Assembly (NCBI RefSeq): GCF_005405165.1
Contig: NZ_BJDN01000008.1
Location: 32,622-96,621, forward strand
Length of the DNA stretch: 64,000 nt
Source: Loigolactobacillus binensis
Lineage (GTDB): Bacteria > Bacillota > Bacilli > Lactobacillales > Lactobacillaceae
Direction: 5' to 3'
Under the pieces are notes generated by a model. It had not been told where the DNA came from. It ran no database searches and saw only the letters and a list, made by a program, of their open reading frames with translations. Every line of letters starts with the position of its first letter. Positions within the stretch are counted from its first letter, which is position 1. Shown here in pieces: positions 24,868 to 34,424 of the stretch. A program made the translations under genes and the position numbers.

Positions 24868-27510
24868 TTATTTTCCTTGCAGGAAGGTTTGTGCAGCTTG
24901 CAAGGCGTCCGCTAAACCAGCTGGATTTTTACCACCGGCCTGCGCCATATCAGGACGACCGCCACCACCGCCACCAACTTTAGGGGCAATTGCTTTGATC
25001 AGATCACCTGCTTTGATACCTTTAGTAATACCCGCTTTAGTGACAGCAGCAATTAAATTAACTTTTGACCCAACGATCGTACCTAAAACCAAAACGTCAG
25101 AAACGGTCTGCTGTTTCCAATCATCAGCCAATTGGCGTAGTTGATTCATGTCAGCCACCTTCACTTGTTCGGCTACTAGAGTAACGTCATTAATGGTCTG
25201 CACATTTTGGAAAATATTAGCAGCTTGTTGCTGTGCAGCCTTAGCCTGTAAGCTTTCGATTTGCTTATTAGCCTGTTTAACTTGATCCTGCAGTTGTTCA
25301 ACTTTAGTCACCACATTTTGTAACTGTGCAGTTTTAACCAAATCGGCTGTTTCTTGTAACCACGTTTCCCGTTGTTCCAAATAAGCGAAGGCATCTTTAC
25401 CGGTAACTGCTTCGACCCGCCGAACACCAGCACCGATTCCAGTTTCACCTGTAAACTTAAATAGACCTAATTCGGCTGTGTTACTGGCGTGAGTGCCACC
25501 GTCAAATTCTTTGGAATAATCACCAATGGAAACGACCCGCACTTCTTTACCATACTTTTCAGTAAAAATAGCGATCGCGCCCATTTTTTTCGCCGTTTCA
25601 ATGTCAGTAACTACCCAACTGATCGGTAAGGCTGCCCAAATTTTAGCATTAACGATCTGTTCGATCCGCTTTAGTTCTTCTGGACTAGTTTGTCCTGCAT
25701 GTGTAAAGTCAAACCGTAAATAATTAGGTTCAACTAATGAACCAGCCTGATGAACGTGTTCACCTAGAACATCCCGCAAGGCCTGATCCAACAAATGAGT
25801 CGCCGTATGATTACGCGAAACCGCCTGACGGAAAGCTGGATCAACTTTTAGTTGATAGGTTTGCCCCTTGACTAAAGGCGCCAAAACGTTGACCGTATGC
25901 AAATTCTGTCCATTAGGGGCATGTTGGACATCAGTCACTTCAGCAACAGATTTGCCAGTAGCATCTAAAATCAAACCATGGTCGGCAACTTGACCCCCCA
26001 TTTCCGCATAAAATGGCGTTTCATCAAAGATCAATTGCGCCTCACCTGTGCGGACCTGATCAACTAACTGATCGGCAACCACTACTAACTCAAGCTTAGC
26101 CGCAGTCTTCTCTAAATGATCCCAGCCAATGAATTTACTTGGAACTTTAACGTCCAGCAACAGACCACTTTGAACACCCATACCGTTGTCTTGATTCCGG
26201 GCAGCCCGAGCACGTGCTTTTTGTTGTTGCATTTCGGCATTGAAGCCAGCCTCATCCACTGCTAAACCTTCATCCGCTGCATATTCTTTAGTCAAGTCAA
26301 AGGGAAAACCAAATGTATCGAATAACATAAAGACAGTTTTACCGGATAACGTTTTTTTAGCAGCCTGTCTAGCCAATTTAATTTGCTTATCCAATAATTT
26401 CAACCCGTCGGTCAGCGTATTGTTGAAACGATCTTCTTCTGACTTGATAATCTTAGCAATATAATCCTTTTGCGCTAATATTTCGGGATAATAACTTTCC
26501 ATAATTTGGCCCACCACTGGAACCAACTGGTACAAGAAGGCCTGATCGATGCCTAATTTTTTACCATGTACCGTCGCGCGCCGAATTAAACGTCGTAAAA
26601 CATAACCACGCCCTTCATTAGAAGGAAGCGCCCCATCACCGATCGCAAAAGTAACTGCCCGTGCATGGTCTGCAATCACTTTGAAAGAAACATCGCTGGT
26701 TTTATTTACACCATAATGTTTGCCGGCACTCATTTTCTCAGTTGCTTGAATAAGTGGCATAAATAAATCAGTTTCAAAATTGGTTTTAGTCTCTTGAACA
26801 ACCGAAACCAACCGTTCCAACCCCATACCAGTATCAATATTTTTATGCGGTAATGGCTCATAAGTGCCATCCGGTTTGTGGTTAAATTCAGAAAAAACAA
26901 TATTCCAGATCTCTAAATAGCGTTCATTTTCGCCGCCAGGATAATTTTGTGGATCATCTACCGCCACGTTATTGAACTTTTGTCCCCGGTCATAGAAAAT
27001 TTCGGAATCGGGACCACTGGGACCTTCACCAATATCCCAAAAGTTATCTTCATCTTCTAAAATATGATCGGCCTGCACCCCAGTTTTAAGCCAAAGTTCC
27101 TTTGCCACTTTGTCTTCTGGATAAACAGTTATATAAAGCTTTGCCGGATCAAACGCCATCCATTTAGAACTTGTCATAAATTCCCAAGCCCACGGAATTG
27201 CTTCTTTTTTGAAATAATCCCCTACGGAAAAATTACCAAGCATTTCAAATAGCGTTTGGTGACGTGCCGTTTTACCAACATTTTCAATATCATTAGTTCG
27301 AATACTTTTTTGAGAGCTAGTCAAACGCGGATTTTCAGGTACAACACGGCCCTCAAAGTACTTTTTCATTGTCGCAACGCCAGAATTGATCCATAACAAG
27401 CTGGGATCATCGACTGGAACTAAAGATGCGGATGGCTCGATTGAATGGCCTTTTGATTTAAAGAAATCAAGGTACATCTGCCGAATTTGACTACTGGATA
27501 GTTTTTTCAT
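24868..27510 (-). CDS. alaS: Alanyl-tRNA synthetase
   Basis: Charges tRNA-Ala, with an editing domain that removes mischarged Ser/Gly. Order: class II catalytic core (HQTLFEMLGNFSVGDYF, GMGLERLVSVVQ), tRNA-recognition domain, editing domain with SRNHTATHLLDQALR, and C-terminal DHHA1-like domain (GGGGGGRPDMAQAGGK). 880 residues is normal. One oddity: the editing-site motif normally CGGTH reads KEFDGGTHASNTAELG, so the expected zinc-binding Cys is Asp. ATG 27510 follows GAGG at 5 bases. Controlled by an upstream T-box. Confidence 0.97.
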   Translation of the reverse strand: MKKLSSSQIRQMYLDFFKSKGHSIEPSASLVPVDDPSLLWINSGVATMKKYFEGRVVPENPRLTSSQKSIRTNDIENVGKTARHQTLFEMLGNFSVGDYFKKEAIPWAWEFMTSSKWMAFDPAKLYITVYPEDKVAKELWLKTGVQADHILEDEDNFWDIGEGPSGPDSEIFYDRGQKFNNVAVDDPQNYPGGENERYLEIWNIVFSEFNHKPDGTYEPLPHKNIDTGMGLERLVSVVQETKTNFETDLFMPLIQATEKMSAGKHYGVNKTSDVSFKVIADHARAVTFAIGDGALPSNEGRGYVLRRLIRRATVHGKKLGIDQAFLYQLVPVVGQIMESYYPEILAQKDYIAKIIKSEEDRFNNTLTDGLKLLDKQIKLARQAAKKTLSGKTVFMLFDTFGFPFDLTKEYAADEGLAVDEAGFNAEMQQQKARARAARNQDNGMGVQSGLLLDVKVPSKFIGWDHLEKTAAKLELVVVADQLVDQVRTGEAQLIFDETPFYAEMGGQVADHGLILDATGKSVAEVTDVQHAPNGQNLHTVNVLAPLVKGQTYQLKVDPAFRQAVSRNHTATHLLDQALRDVLGEHVHQAGSLVEPNYLRFDFTHAGQTSPEELKRIEQIVNAKIWAALPISWVVTDIETAKKMGAIAIFTEKYGKEVRVVSIGDYSKEFDGGTHASNTAELGLFKFTGETGIGAGVRRVEAVTGKDAFAYLEQRETWLQETADLVKTAQLQNVVTKVEQLQDQVKQANKQIESLQAKAAQQQAANIFQNVQTINDVTLVAEQVKVADMNQLRQLADDWKQQTVSDVLVLGTIVGSKVNLIAAVTKAGITKGIKAGDLIKAIAPKVGGGGGGRPDMAQAGGKNPAGLADALQAAQTFLQGK

Positions 27511-27550
27511 AAGAACCTCTTTCTTGGATACATGATATAAAAGACCATAT

Positions 27551-27763
27551 AAAAACACCGTTGCTTTTCAAGGACGCCTTAGCGCGGTACCACCTTGATT
27601 GCAACGATGTCATCGTTCCCTCTCAAACTCGATAACGCCGAGTCAGCGAATACGACAGGGAGCATCACTAATAGTTATGTCGCTATGCTCACAGTCAAGG
27701 CATAACTTCCTGGAGACACGCTACCATCAGGACATATCCGGTCTAGATTGATTTTCTGCAATT
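27551..27763 (-). promoter_or_regulatory. T-box leader of alaS
   Basis: T-box sequence AAGGTGGTACCGCG lies at 27583-27596 on the minus strand. The terminator alternative pairs CGTTGC-TCAAGG with CCTTGA-GCAACG before GTGTTTTT (27551-27606). Upstream, AGTTATG/CATAACT and CAGG/CCTG stems enclose an internal loop ending TGAT-GCT. GCT (complement of 27661-27663), an alanine codon, is the likely specifier. The loop lacks a clear AGTA partner, so specifier placement is tentative, but alanine fits the gene. Confidence 0.92.
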
Positions 27764-27792
27764 ATTATAATCATCTGACGTAAAACTGTCAA
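27764..27792 (-). promoter_or_regulatory. Consensus promoter of alaS T-box transcript
   Basis: Perfect minus-strand TTGACA (27787-27792), 17-base spacer, TATAAT (27764-27769). Confidence 0.92.
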
Positions 27793-27808
27793 CTGACCCT
27801 ATGCGTTA

Positions 27809-29158
27809 TTAACGGTGATCTTCGCGATTCTTTTGTCGCTGTTGCCGCATATCTTCGCGCTGCTTGATCCGCCGTTTTTGCCGTTCATCCTTTTGGATCG
27901 CCGCACGAATTCGTTTCTTGTAACCTGGTTTATGCTGTTTTTTCTGCTTTTTGACCAGCCCAACCATAGTTGGTTCAAGCGCCTGCTTTGTTTTTTCTCG
28001 TTTTGCACGGCGATTACGATCGTAGCCCGTGACAAGTTCACCATTTTTGAATTGTTTAGGGGCAAACTTAATACCTAATTTTTCCAGTTCGGAAATTTCT
28101 TTTTCTTGGCCTGGTTCGTACAAGGTAATAGCGATCCCTGAAAGACCGTTACGACCCGTACGGCCAACACGGTGAATAAAGAATTCCTGGTCGGCTGGTA
28201 ATTCAGTGTTGATAACGTGAGAGATACCGGCAATATCAATTCCGCGTGCCGCTAGATCAGTGGCGACAACATATTGAAAATCTAAGTTTTGAATTTGACG
28301 CATGGTTTTTTTACGATCACGTGGTGACAAACTACCAGAAATTTTGGCCACTTTTAGCCCTTGTTGGCCTAAATAAGTCGCAATTTCATCCACGCGTTTT
28401 TTAGTATTAGCAAAAATCAAGGCCAAATACGGGTTACAACTTTTAGCCAGTTGATAAATCAACTGATTTTTATCTTTACCTTGCGTGGAAACCAACCAGT
28501 TACTGATCGTGGGACTGATCACTGTAGCCGTTGGAATTTCTTCAATAAGTGGGGCATTCATGTACTTACGTAAAAATGGCTCCAATTTTTGCGGAATCGT
28601 TGCGGAGAAAACCAGCATTTGCAAATCAGCCGGGAAAGTCGCCGCAATTTTATCAATATCGTTTAAGAAACCCATATCCAACGTCATATCAGCCTCATCA
28701 ACAACAAACGTTTTGGCGGTGAAACTCTTCAATGCCTGATTCGCAATCAGGTCACGGATACGACCTGGTGTACCGATCACGATCTGGGGTTGGTGATGAT
28801 GTAACTTTTCAATTTGCCGTTGTTTATCGGTACCACCAACATAATTTTGCATGTGGATCGGGTCAGGACTAAATTGAGCGATCTGCTCGGCTGCTTGATA
28901 GATCTGCTCCGCTAACTCCCGACTAGGTGCCGTGATCACGACTTGCACTTCATGATCCTTTTCTCGTAATTGATTAAAAATCGGCAATAAGAAAGCATGG
29001 GTTTTACCACTACCAGTTTGTGACTGACCAACCACACTCTTTCCCGTTGCAATCAAAGGAATAATTTTTTCTTGAACTGGCGTTGGTTGATAAAAATGAA
29101 TCGCTGCTAACGCCTGTAAAATGTAGGGCTTCAATTTGAAGTCTTTAAATGTGCTCAT
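27809..29158 (-). CDS. DEAD-box RNA helicase (CshB-like)
   Basis: ATP-dependent RNA helicase for RNA decay or ribosome assembly in the cold. Q-motif region FYQPTPVQEKIIP, Walker A GQSQTGSGKTHAF, VVDEADMTLDMGF, SATIPQ, and FIHRVGRTGRNG are intact. The C-terminus (about 370-449) is strongly basic, an RNA-binding tail. Placement beside nrnA and alaS and the 449-residue length suit CshB (YqfR). Follows nrnA by 11 bases. Confidence 0.92.
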   Translation of the reverse strand: MSTFKDFKLKPYILQALAAIHFYQPTPVQEKIIPLIATGKSVVGQSQTGSGKTHAFLLPIFNQLREKDHEVQVVITAPSRELAEQIYQAAEQIAQFSPDPIHMQNYVGGTDKQRQIEKLHHHQPQIVIGTPGRIRDLIANQALKSFTAKTFVVDEADMTLDMGFLNDIDKIAATFPADLQMLVFSATIPQKLEPFLRKYMNAPLIEEIPTATVISPTISNWLVSTQGKDKNQLIYQLAKSCNPYLALIFANTKKRVDEIATYLGQQGLKVAKISGSLSPRDRKKTMRQIQNLDFQYVVATDLAARGIDIAGISHVINTELPADQEFFIHRVGRTGRNGLSGIAITLYEPGQEKEISELEKLGIKFAPKQFKNGELVTGYDRNRRAKREKTKQALEPTMVGLVKKQKKQHKPGYKKRIRAAIQKDERQKRRIKQREDMRQQRQKNREDHR

Positions 29159-29169
29159 AACTACCTCTT

Positions 29170-30123
29170 CTATTTATTATTTTGGGCGATTTGATCAAGT
29201 TCATGAATAATTGTCTGTACTTCCGCATCACTGTAAGCCCGCGCACCGCTTGCTAGAGGATGCCCGCCACCATCATGGGCTTTAGCCAACTCATTGATAA
29301 TGGGGCCCTTAGAACGTAAGTGTACACGATAATTGTCTGGTGCTTGCTCCACTAGCACACTCCAAACTGTAACCGCCGCAATTTTACCAGGTAACGAAAC
29401 CACCGCATGCGCCTGAGCAACACTGACCTTCAAAGCAGCCAAAGTAGCGGTTGACAATACAACGTAGGCAGCCCCACTAGGTAGAATCGTCATATGCTCG
29501 AGTACATAAGCAGATAACCGTGCCTGTTCTGGTGTTAACGTATCTAAATTGCGATTGATCAAGCTAGCATCAAAATCCGCCTTGATCAATTCAGCAGCAA
29601 CATTCAAGGTATGCGGACTAGTGTTGGCAAACATGAAACGACCAGTATCACCGACCAGTCCAGCGTACAATAAACGTGCTGCAGCCGTTGACAATTGTAA
29701 TTCAGCCGTACTTGCCTGCAGATCAAAAATTAATTCAGAAGTACTGGAAGCCGCAGCAGCGACTAATTGAATATCACCATAAGCATCGTCGTTAGGATGA
29801 TGGTCAATTTTAATCAGTTTTTGACCTTGATCAAAACGCTGGTCGTCAATTCTTGGTCTATTTGCCGTATCGGTAACGATCACCAAGGCTTGCTGATAAG
29901 TCGCATCACTGACCACTTGCATTTTAGCTAGCCAGTCAAGACCTTCAGGATCAGTACCAACTACGTAAACCTTTTTCTCCGGAAAACTAGCACGAATAAT
30001 TTCTGCTAAACCAACTTGAGAACCTAAAGCGTCTGGATCTGCTTTTTCATGACGATGAATAATAATCGTGTTAAAGGCCTTGATCTGACCAATAATTTGT
30101 TGCTGTAAGTCTAATTTTTGCAT
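29170..30123 (-). CDS. nrnA: Bifunctional oligoribonuclease / PAP phosphatase NrnA
   Basis: Degrades short RNA fragments and dephosphorylates pAp. DHH domain motifs IIHRHEKADPDALGSQ, IVTDTANRPR and KIDHHPNDDAYG, and C-terminal DHHA1 motif GGGHPLASGARA are present. 317 residues. ATG 30123 follows AGGAGAATAGGT; it starts two bases after the ytoI stop, matching the conserved ytoI-nrnA (ytqI) link in B. subtilis. Confidence 0.94.
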   Translation of the reverse strand: MQKLDLQQQIIGQIKAFNTIIIHRHEKADPDALGSQVGLAEIIRASFPEKKVYVVGTDPEGLDWLAKMQVVSDATYQQALVIVTDTANRPRIDDQRFDQGQKLIKIDHHPNDDAYGDIQLVAAAASSTSELIFDLQASTAELQLSTAAARLLYAGLVGDTGRFMFANTSPHTLNVAAELIKADFDASLINRNLDTLTPEQARLSAYVLEHMTILPSGAAYVVLSTATLAALKVSVAQAHAVVSLPGKIAAVTVWSVLVEQAPDNYRVHLRSKGPIINELAKAHDGGGHPLASGARAYSDAEVQTIIHELDQIAQNNK

Positions 30124-30125
30124 AC

Positions 30126-31439
30126 CTATTCTCCTCGCTGTCCTTCTAATAATTGGCAAATCACGATGGCTTTAGCAACTAATCCGCTAGGTTGCTGAAT
30201 ATTTACATCTAATTTAGCTGAGTGGCGGCCACTTTCCATAATTACCGGCATAATCGTTAATTCAGTATCTACTTGAATTAAACGTAAATAATGTAGATCA
30301 ACTTGATCAATTGTTGACGGCCGGCCTAATATCGTCACTAACAAGCGCTGGCAAGCATTAACCACCAATTCGCTTAATACACCAAAAGAAATCGTTCCTA
30401 ATTGATTTACCATTTGTGGTGTGACCACTAACCGATATGCGGCCGTTTCCGTTTTTTGTAAACGCCCGATCACTTGATCATAAAAAGTGTCATGTTGAAT
30501 GGCCACATAATGATTATCTAAAGTTGCCATGACGTCCTGCCGACCGATCACGCCTACCAAGTGTAAGCGTTTATCGACAACAGGAAGCAACTCATACCCA
30601 TCATAAACCATCATATGACTAACACTAGCCAAACTAGTTGTTTCATTAGCAGTTGCCGGTGTGACCGTCATTATTTTATCTAATGTAGTTTGATCACTAT
30701 AGTCCAGAATATCTTTATTAGTGATCATACCCACTAACTGTAAATTTTGAGTGACCACCGGAAAACGAGTATGCTTACTGCTGCGATTTAAATTTTTATA
30801 ATCAGCCACCGTTTGCCGACTGAATAAATAACTGGTCTGGCCTAAAGTAATATAAGCATCTGTAACGGTAGCAATTTTGTGCTTAATAGTCTGATCAGTT
30901 AGCGCCTGATTGATCAGCGTCGCAACGGTATAGGTATCAAATGGCGTCATCAAAACCGGTAAGGTCTTCTGTTCAGCCAAGGCAATAATTTCAGAAGTAG
31001 TTCCTAAGCCGCCGGTAATCAATACTGCAGCTCCATGGGTCAATGCTAAGCGTTGAATTTCCTCCCGATTACCAACAATGACCAACGAATTTGGCGTAAT
31101 GTAGGAAACCATGTGCTCACCCGTCATTGCGCCAATCAAAAAACGCTGCAATACTTTGTTTAACCCGGCCTTACCGCCGAGCACTACCCCATTGATAACT
31201 TGCAACAAAGCTTGGTAGGTCAGGGTGGCCAACTGAGCTGGTGGCACTTGATCGATTCGGACCGTACCTACCCGCTCAATAGTCGAAACCAGCCCACGAT
31301 TTTCTGCTGCTTTAATGGCTTGATAAGCAGTGCCTTCACTGATCGCTAACTGACGTGCCAAGCCGCGAACTGAAATTCGCGAACCAATCCTTAGCGCCTT
31401 GATGTACTGTACACCCTGCTCTCGCTTCGCTGCCATCAT
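30126..31439 (-). CDS. ytoI: YtoI-like protein: HTH, DRTGG, CBS pair, hotdog domain
   Basis: 437 residues with an N-terminal winged-helix-like segment (GLARQLAISEGTAYQAIKAAENRGLV), a DRTGG domain (about 70-185, ITGGLGTTSEIIALAEQ), two CBS domains (about 190-310, RFPVVTQNLQLVGMITNKDI and YELLPVVDKRLHLVGVIGRQDV) and a C-terminal hotdog fold (about 325-435). Architecture is that of YtoI. CBS and DRTGG parts suggest nucleotide sensing; function untested. Two adjacent ATGs (31439, 31436) follow GGAGG. Confidence 0.88.
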   Translation of the reverse strand: MMAAKREQGVQYIKALRIGSRISVRGLARQLAISEGTAYQAIKAAENRGLVSTIERVGTVRIDQVPPAQLATLTYQALLQVINGVVLGGKAGLNKVLQRFLIGAMTGEHMVSYITPNSLVIVGNREEIQRLALTHGAAVLITGGLGTTSEIIALAEQKTLPVLMTPFDTYTVATLINQALTDQTIKHKIATVTDAYITLGQTSYLFSRQTVADYKNLNRSSKHTRFPVVTQNLQLVGMITNKDILDYSDQTTLDKIMTVTPATANETTSLASVSHMMVYDGYELLPVVDKRLHLVGVIGRQDVMATLDNHYVAIQHDTFYDQVIGRLQKTETAAYRLVVTPQMVNQLGTISFGVLSELVVNACQRLLVTILGRPSTIDQVDLHYLRLIQVDTELTIMPVIMESGRHSAKLDVNIQQPSGLVAKAIVICQLLEGQRGE

Positions 31440-31482
31440 GCTACCTCCGTAAGTTGGCCTTCTGCGCCCATAATCGAACTCA

Positions 31483-31511
31483 AGTATACCGGTTTTCCAG
31501 CGGAATTACAA
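31483..31511 (-). promoter_or_regulatory. Promoter of ytoI-nrnA-cshB unit
   Basis: Minus-strand TTGTAA (31506-31511), 17-base spacer, TATACT (31483-31488). Confidence 0.65.
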
Positions 31512-31527
31512 AGCACCTATAAGAAGC

Positions 31528-32664
31528 TTATTTCGGTTGTGAAGGCTTAAACAGCGGCAAACTAATTTCTTCAAATGACAATGGATCTAAAGTGGTGATG
31601 GTAATACCCAGTAACCGGATACCTTGATTTAAATCGCCAAAATCATCCCACAATTGTTGTGCATAATAATAAATTGTACTGGCAGCGGCAACGTAATCAC
31701 TTAAGGTCAGCCGCTTAGTCACCGTTTCAAAGTCACTATTGCGCACCTTCAAAACAATCGTTTTACCATGCTTTTGCGCCTTAGCCAAGTTGGCCGCTAC
31801 ACCACGGGCCAACCCACGCAATTGCGCACTGACCTGGTCATCGGTTCGCAATGGCCGACCAAAGGTTTCCTCACGTCCCACCGATTTACGCTGACGCTGA
31901 TATTCAACCGGTCGTAAATCAACGCCGTGTACATGGCGGTAAAGCCGATCACCCATTTTGCCAAAGCGTTGGATCAGTTCTAGTTCATCAAGCTTTTGTA
32001 GATCGGCACCTGTATAAATATCTAATTCATGCAGTTTAGGCACGGTCTTTTTACCGACACCATGAAACTTTTCAATTGGTAGATCACGTAAAAAGGTTAA
32101 TGCCTGTTCTGGCATAATCACAGTTGTCCCGGCTGGTTTTCGGTAATCAGAAGCCATTTTAGCTAAAAATTTATTATAGGAAACGCCAGTTGAACTGGTT
32201 AATCGTGTTACTTGCTTGATTTCTGCCTGAATTTGCCGCGCTAATAAAACTGAACTAGCAAGATCAATTTTATTAGCCGTTACATCTAAATAAGCTTCGT
32301 CCAAGGCCACATATTCAATCACATCCGTATATTGTTTAAAAATGGCGTGAACTTGTCCCGAAACTCGCCGGTAAAGATCAAAATCTGGGCGTTTAAAAAT
32401 GGCCTTAGGACAAAGCTCCAGTGCCTTTTGTGCGGCCATTGCGGAATGAACACCGAATTGTCGGGCCGCGTAATTCGCGGTGGTCACCACCCCTTTACCG
32501 CCATTATCACTGGGATCACGGGCAATAATCAATGGTTTGCCAATAAATTCAGGATGTTCACGTTCTTCGATCGATGCATAAAAAGCATCCATATCGACAT
32601 GAATAATTTTACGCGTAAGATCATTAGTTAAGGGAATTTGTAAAATACCTAAATTTGTGTCCAC
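31528..32664 (-). CDS. dinB: DNA polymerase IV (Y family)
   Basis: Error-prone translesion polymerase. Catalytic motifs RKIIHVDMDAFYASIEERE and EYVALDEAYLDVT carry the acidic triad; helix-hairpin-helix region LPIEKFHGVGKKTVPKLHEL and the little-finger domain follow. GTG at 32664 is 8 bases after GGAGG and gives 378 residues. A C-terminal clamp-binding motif is not obvious (ISLPLF near the end is a candidate). No LexA box seen upstream. Confidence 0.94.
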   Translation of the reverse strand: MDTNLGILQIPLTNDLTRKIIHVDMDAFYASIEEREHPEFIGKPLIIARDPSDNGGKGVVTTANYAARQFGVHSAMAAQKALELCPKAIFKRPDFDLYRRVSGQVHAIFKQYTDVIEYVALDEAYLDVTANKIDLASSVLLARQIQAEIKQVTRLTSSTGVSYNKFLAKMASDYRKPAGTTVIMPEQALTFLRDLPIEKFHGVGKKTVPKLHELDIYTGADLQKLDELELIQRFGKMGDRLYRHVHGVDLRPVEYQRQRKSVGREETFGRPLRTDDQVSAQLRGLARGVAANLAKAQKHGKTIVLKVRNSDFETVTKRLTLSDYVAAASTIYYYAQQLWDDFGDLNQGIRLLGITITTLDPLSFEEISLPLFKPSQPK

Positions 32665-32751
32665 AATGATAACCTCCATCCCTTTTCGTATTTACTAAGT
32701 TCTTTATTGTACTGCAAGGTTTACTTATTAGGCTAGTATTTATTACAGACC

Positions 32752-32782
32752 ACAAAAAAGCTGGAGCATTTACTCCAGCTTA
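32752..32782 (-). terminator. Terminator after zwf
   Basis: AAGCTGGAG / CTCCAGCTT hairpin (32758-32781) followed by T6 on the minus strand. Confidence 0.9.
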
Positions 32783-32795
32783 GAATCTGCTAACA

Positions 32796-34298
32796 CTATT
32801 TATCTGGTGTGGCTTGCATTGGATTATAGATCCAATAACGGCCATCACGTTGTAATAATTTATCCGCTGCCACCGGCCCCATCGAACCACTTGGATAATT
32901 AGGAAAATCAGTTGGTTTAGTCTCCGCCCAAACTTTCTCTACGACATCAGCAAATTTCCAAGTCTGTGATAATTCATCCCAGTGCGTAAAATTAGTTGAA
33001 TCGCCATTTAGGGCGTCCAACAGTAAACGTTCATACGCTTCTGGGTTATTCCCAGCGGCTGCTGCACTGTGCCGAAAATCAAGGTCAACTGGGCGCGTTT
33101 CAAAACCTTGCCCCAGGCGTTTGGCATTGACTCGTAAACCAAAACCTTCCGTTGGTTCAACATAGATGGTCAACACATTATCGCTTAGTTTATCTTCGTC
33201 GCTGATCGTTTCAAAAATATTCATTGGTAACTGTTTAAAAACAACATCAACTCTTGTTTCCTTTTTAGCTAATCGTTTACCTGTCCGCACATAAAATGGC
33301 ACACCGGCCCAACGATAATTTTCAAATTCCATTTTACCAGCAACAAAAGTTTCTACATTAGATTCACTGTTGACCTGTGTAGCCTCACGATAACTTTCCA
33401 AGCGCGTACCGTCAACTGTCGCAGCAGCATATTGACCACGAACAAAATTACGCCGTGCTTCCTCCGGTGTATCAATGTGCAGACTACGCAGAACTTTGAT
33501 TTTTTCCCGCCGAATATCCGCTGCAGAAAAAGACACTGGCGGCTCCATCGCTAATAAGGTCGCAATCTGGGAAATATGATTCTGCACCATATCGCGCATC
33601 GCCCCAGCAGATTCATAATACCCAGCCCGCTCTTCCACACCTAGGGCTTCGCTTAAAGTTATCTGGATGTTGTCAATATAACGATTATTCCACAAGGATT
33701 CAATAATATTATTGCCAAACCGAATTGCCGAAATATTCTGAACCATTTCCTTGCCTAAGTAATGATCAATACGGTAAATTTGATTTTCAGTGAAAGAAGA
33801 CCGAATTTGTTCATTTAGTTCTTCTGCGCTGTTGTAGTCGTGACCAAATGGTTTCTCGATAATCAAACGGTTAAAACCAGCAGTGGTTAGTATGTTTTCT
33901 GTTTTCAAATGTTTAGCAATGGTACCAAAGAAATTCGGGGACATAGCCATATAAAAAATACGGTTATTTTGCAAATCATATTTTTGATCTAACTTTTCGG
34001 CTAAGTTCTCCAAGACAACATAATGTTCAGAGTTAGTGACATCATGGGCTTGATAATAAAAATGATCAGTAAAAGCAGCAATTTGATCCGTTGGTGCTTG
34101 AATACTGCTTAGAGAATCGCTGATGACCTGATGATAATAATCATCTGTCCACGGCCGTCGAGCAGTGCCAATCACCGCAAAATGTTGGTCTAAATAGCCC
34201 TTCTGATAAAGCCTAAATAACGACGGATATAATTTACGCCGAGCTAAATCGCCGGAGCCGCCAAAGATAATAAATAAAGCTACTTTTTCGTTCTGCAT
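32796..34298 (-). CDS. zwf: Glucose-6-phosphate 1-dehydrogenase
   Basis: First step of the oxidative pentose phosphate (or phosphoketolase) route, making NADPH. NADP-binding IIFGGSGDLARRKLYPSLF at the N-terminus and active-site RIDHYLGKEMVQN are intact; EKPFGHD also diagnostic. 500 residues from ATG 34298. An in-frame GTG at 34310 is possible because GGAAG lies nearer to it. Single-gene unit with its own promoter and terminator. Confidence 0.96.
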   Translation of the reverse strand: MQNEKVALFIIFGGSGDLARRKLYPSLFRLYQKGYLDQHFAVIGTARRPWTDDYYHQVISDSLSSIQAPTDQIAAFTDHFYYQAHDVTNSEHYVVLENLAEKLDQKYDLQNNRIFYMAMSPNFFGTIAKHLKTENILTTAGFNRLIIEKPFGHDYNSAEELNEQIRSSFTENQIYRIDHYLGKEMVQNISAIRFGNNIIESLWNNRYIDNIQITLSEALGVEERAGYYESAGAMRDMVQNHISQIATLLAMEPPVSFSAADIRREKIKVLRSLHIDTPEEARRNFVRGQYAAATVDGTRLESYREATQVNSESNVETFVAGKMEFENYRWAGVPFYVRTGKRLAKKETRVDVVFKQLPMNIFETISDEDKLSDNVLTIYVEPTEGFGLRVNAKRLGQGFETRPVDLDFRHSAAAAGNNPEAYERLLLDALNGDSTNFTHWDELSQTWKFADVVEKVWAETKPTDFPNYPSGSMGPVAADKLLQRDGRYWIYNPMQATPDK

Positions 34299-34335
34299 GC
34301 CTGACACCACTTCCGTTATTTTTTAACTCTTTCTA

Positions 34336-34364
34336 ATTGTACCTATTCACTGGATTAACAGCAA
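34336..34364 (-). promoter_or_regulatory. Promoter of zwf
   Basis: Minus-strand TTGCTG (34359-34364), 17-base spacer, TACAAT (34336-34341). Confidence 0.7.
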
Positions 34365-34388
34365 GCCAAGTAGCCGAAAAATTTGTAT

Positions 34389-34417
34389 AAAAAAAGTAGT
34401 CGCGAAGACTACTTTTT
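34389..34417 (-). terminator. Terminator after adhE
   Basis: AAAAAGTAGTC / GACTACTTTTT hairpin with a short loop, followed by T7 on the minus strand. Confidence 0.9.
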
Positions 34418-34424
34418 CAATTAA

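Noticed and set aside
32664..32740. LexA box upstream of dinB
   Set aside because: Only GAAC followed by unrelated bases was found; no second half-site.
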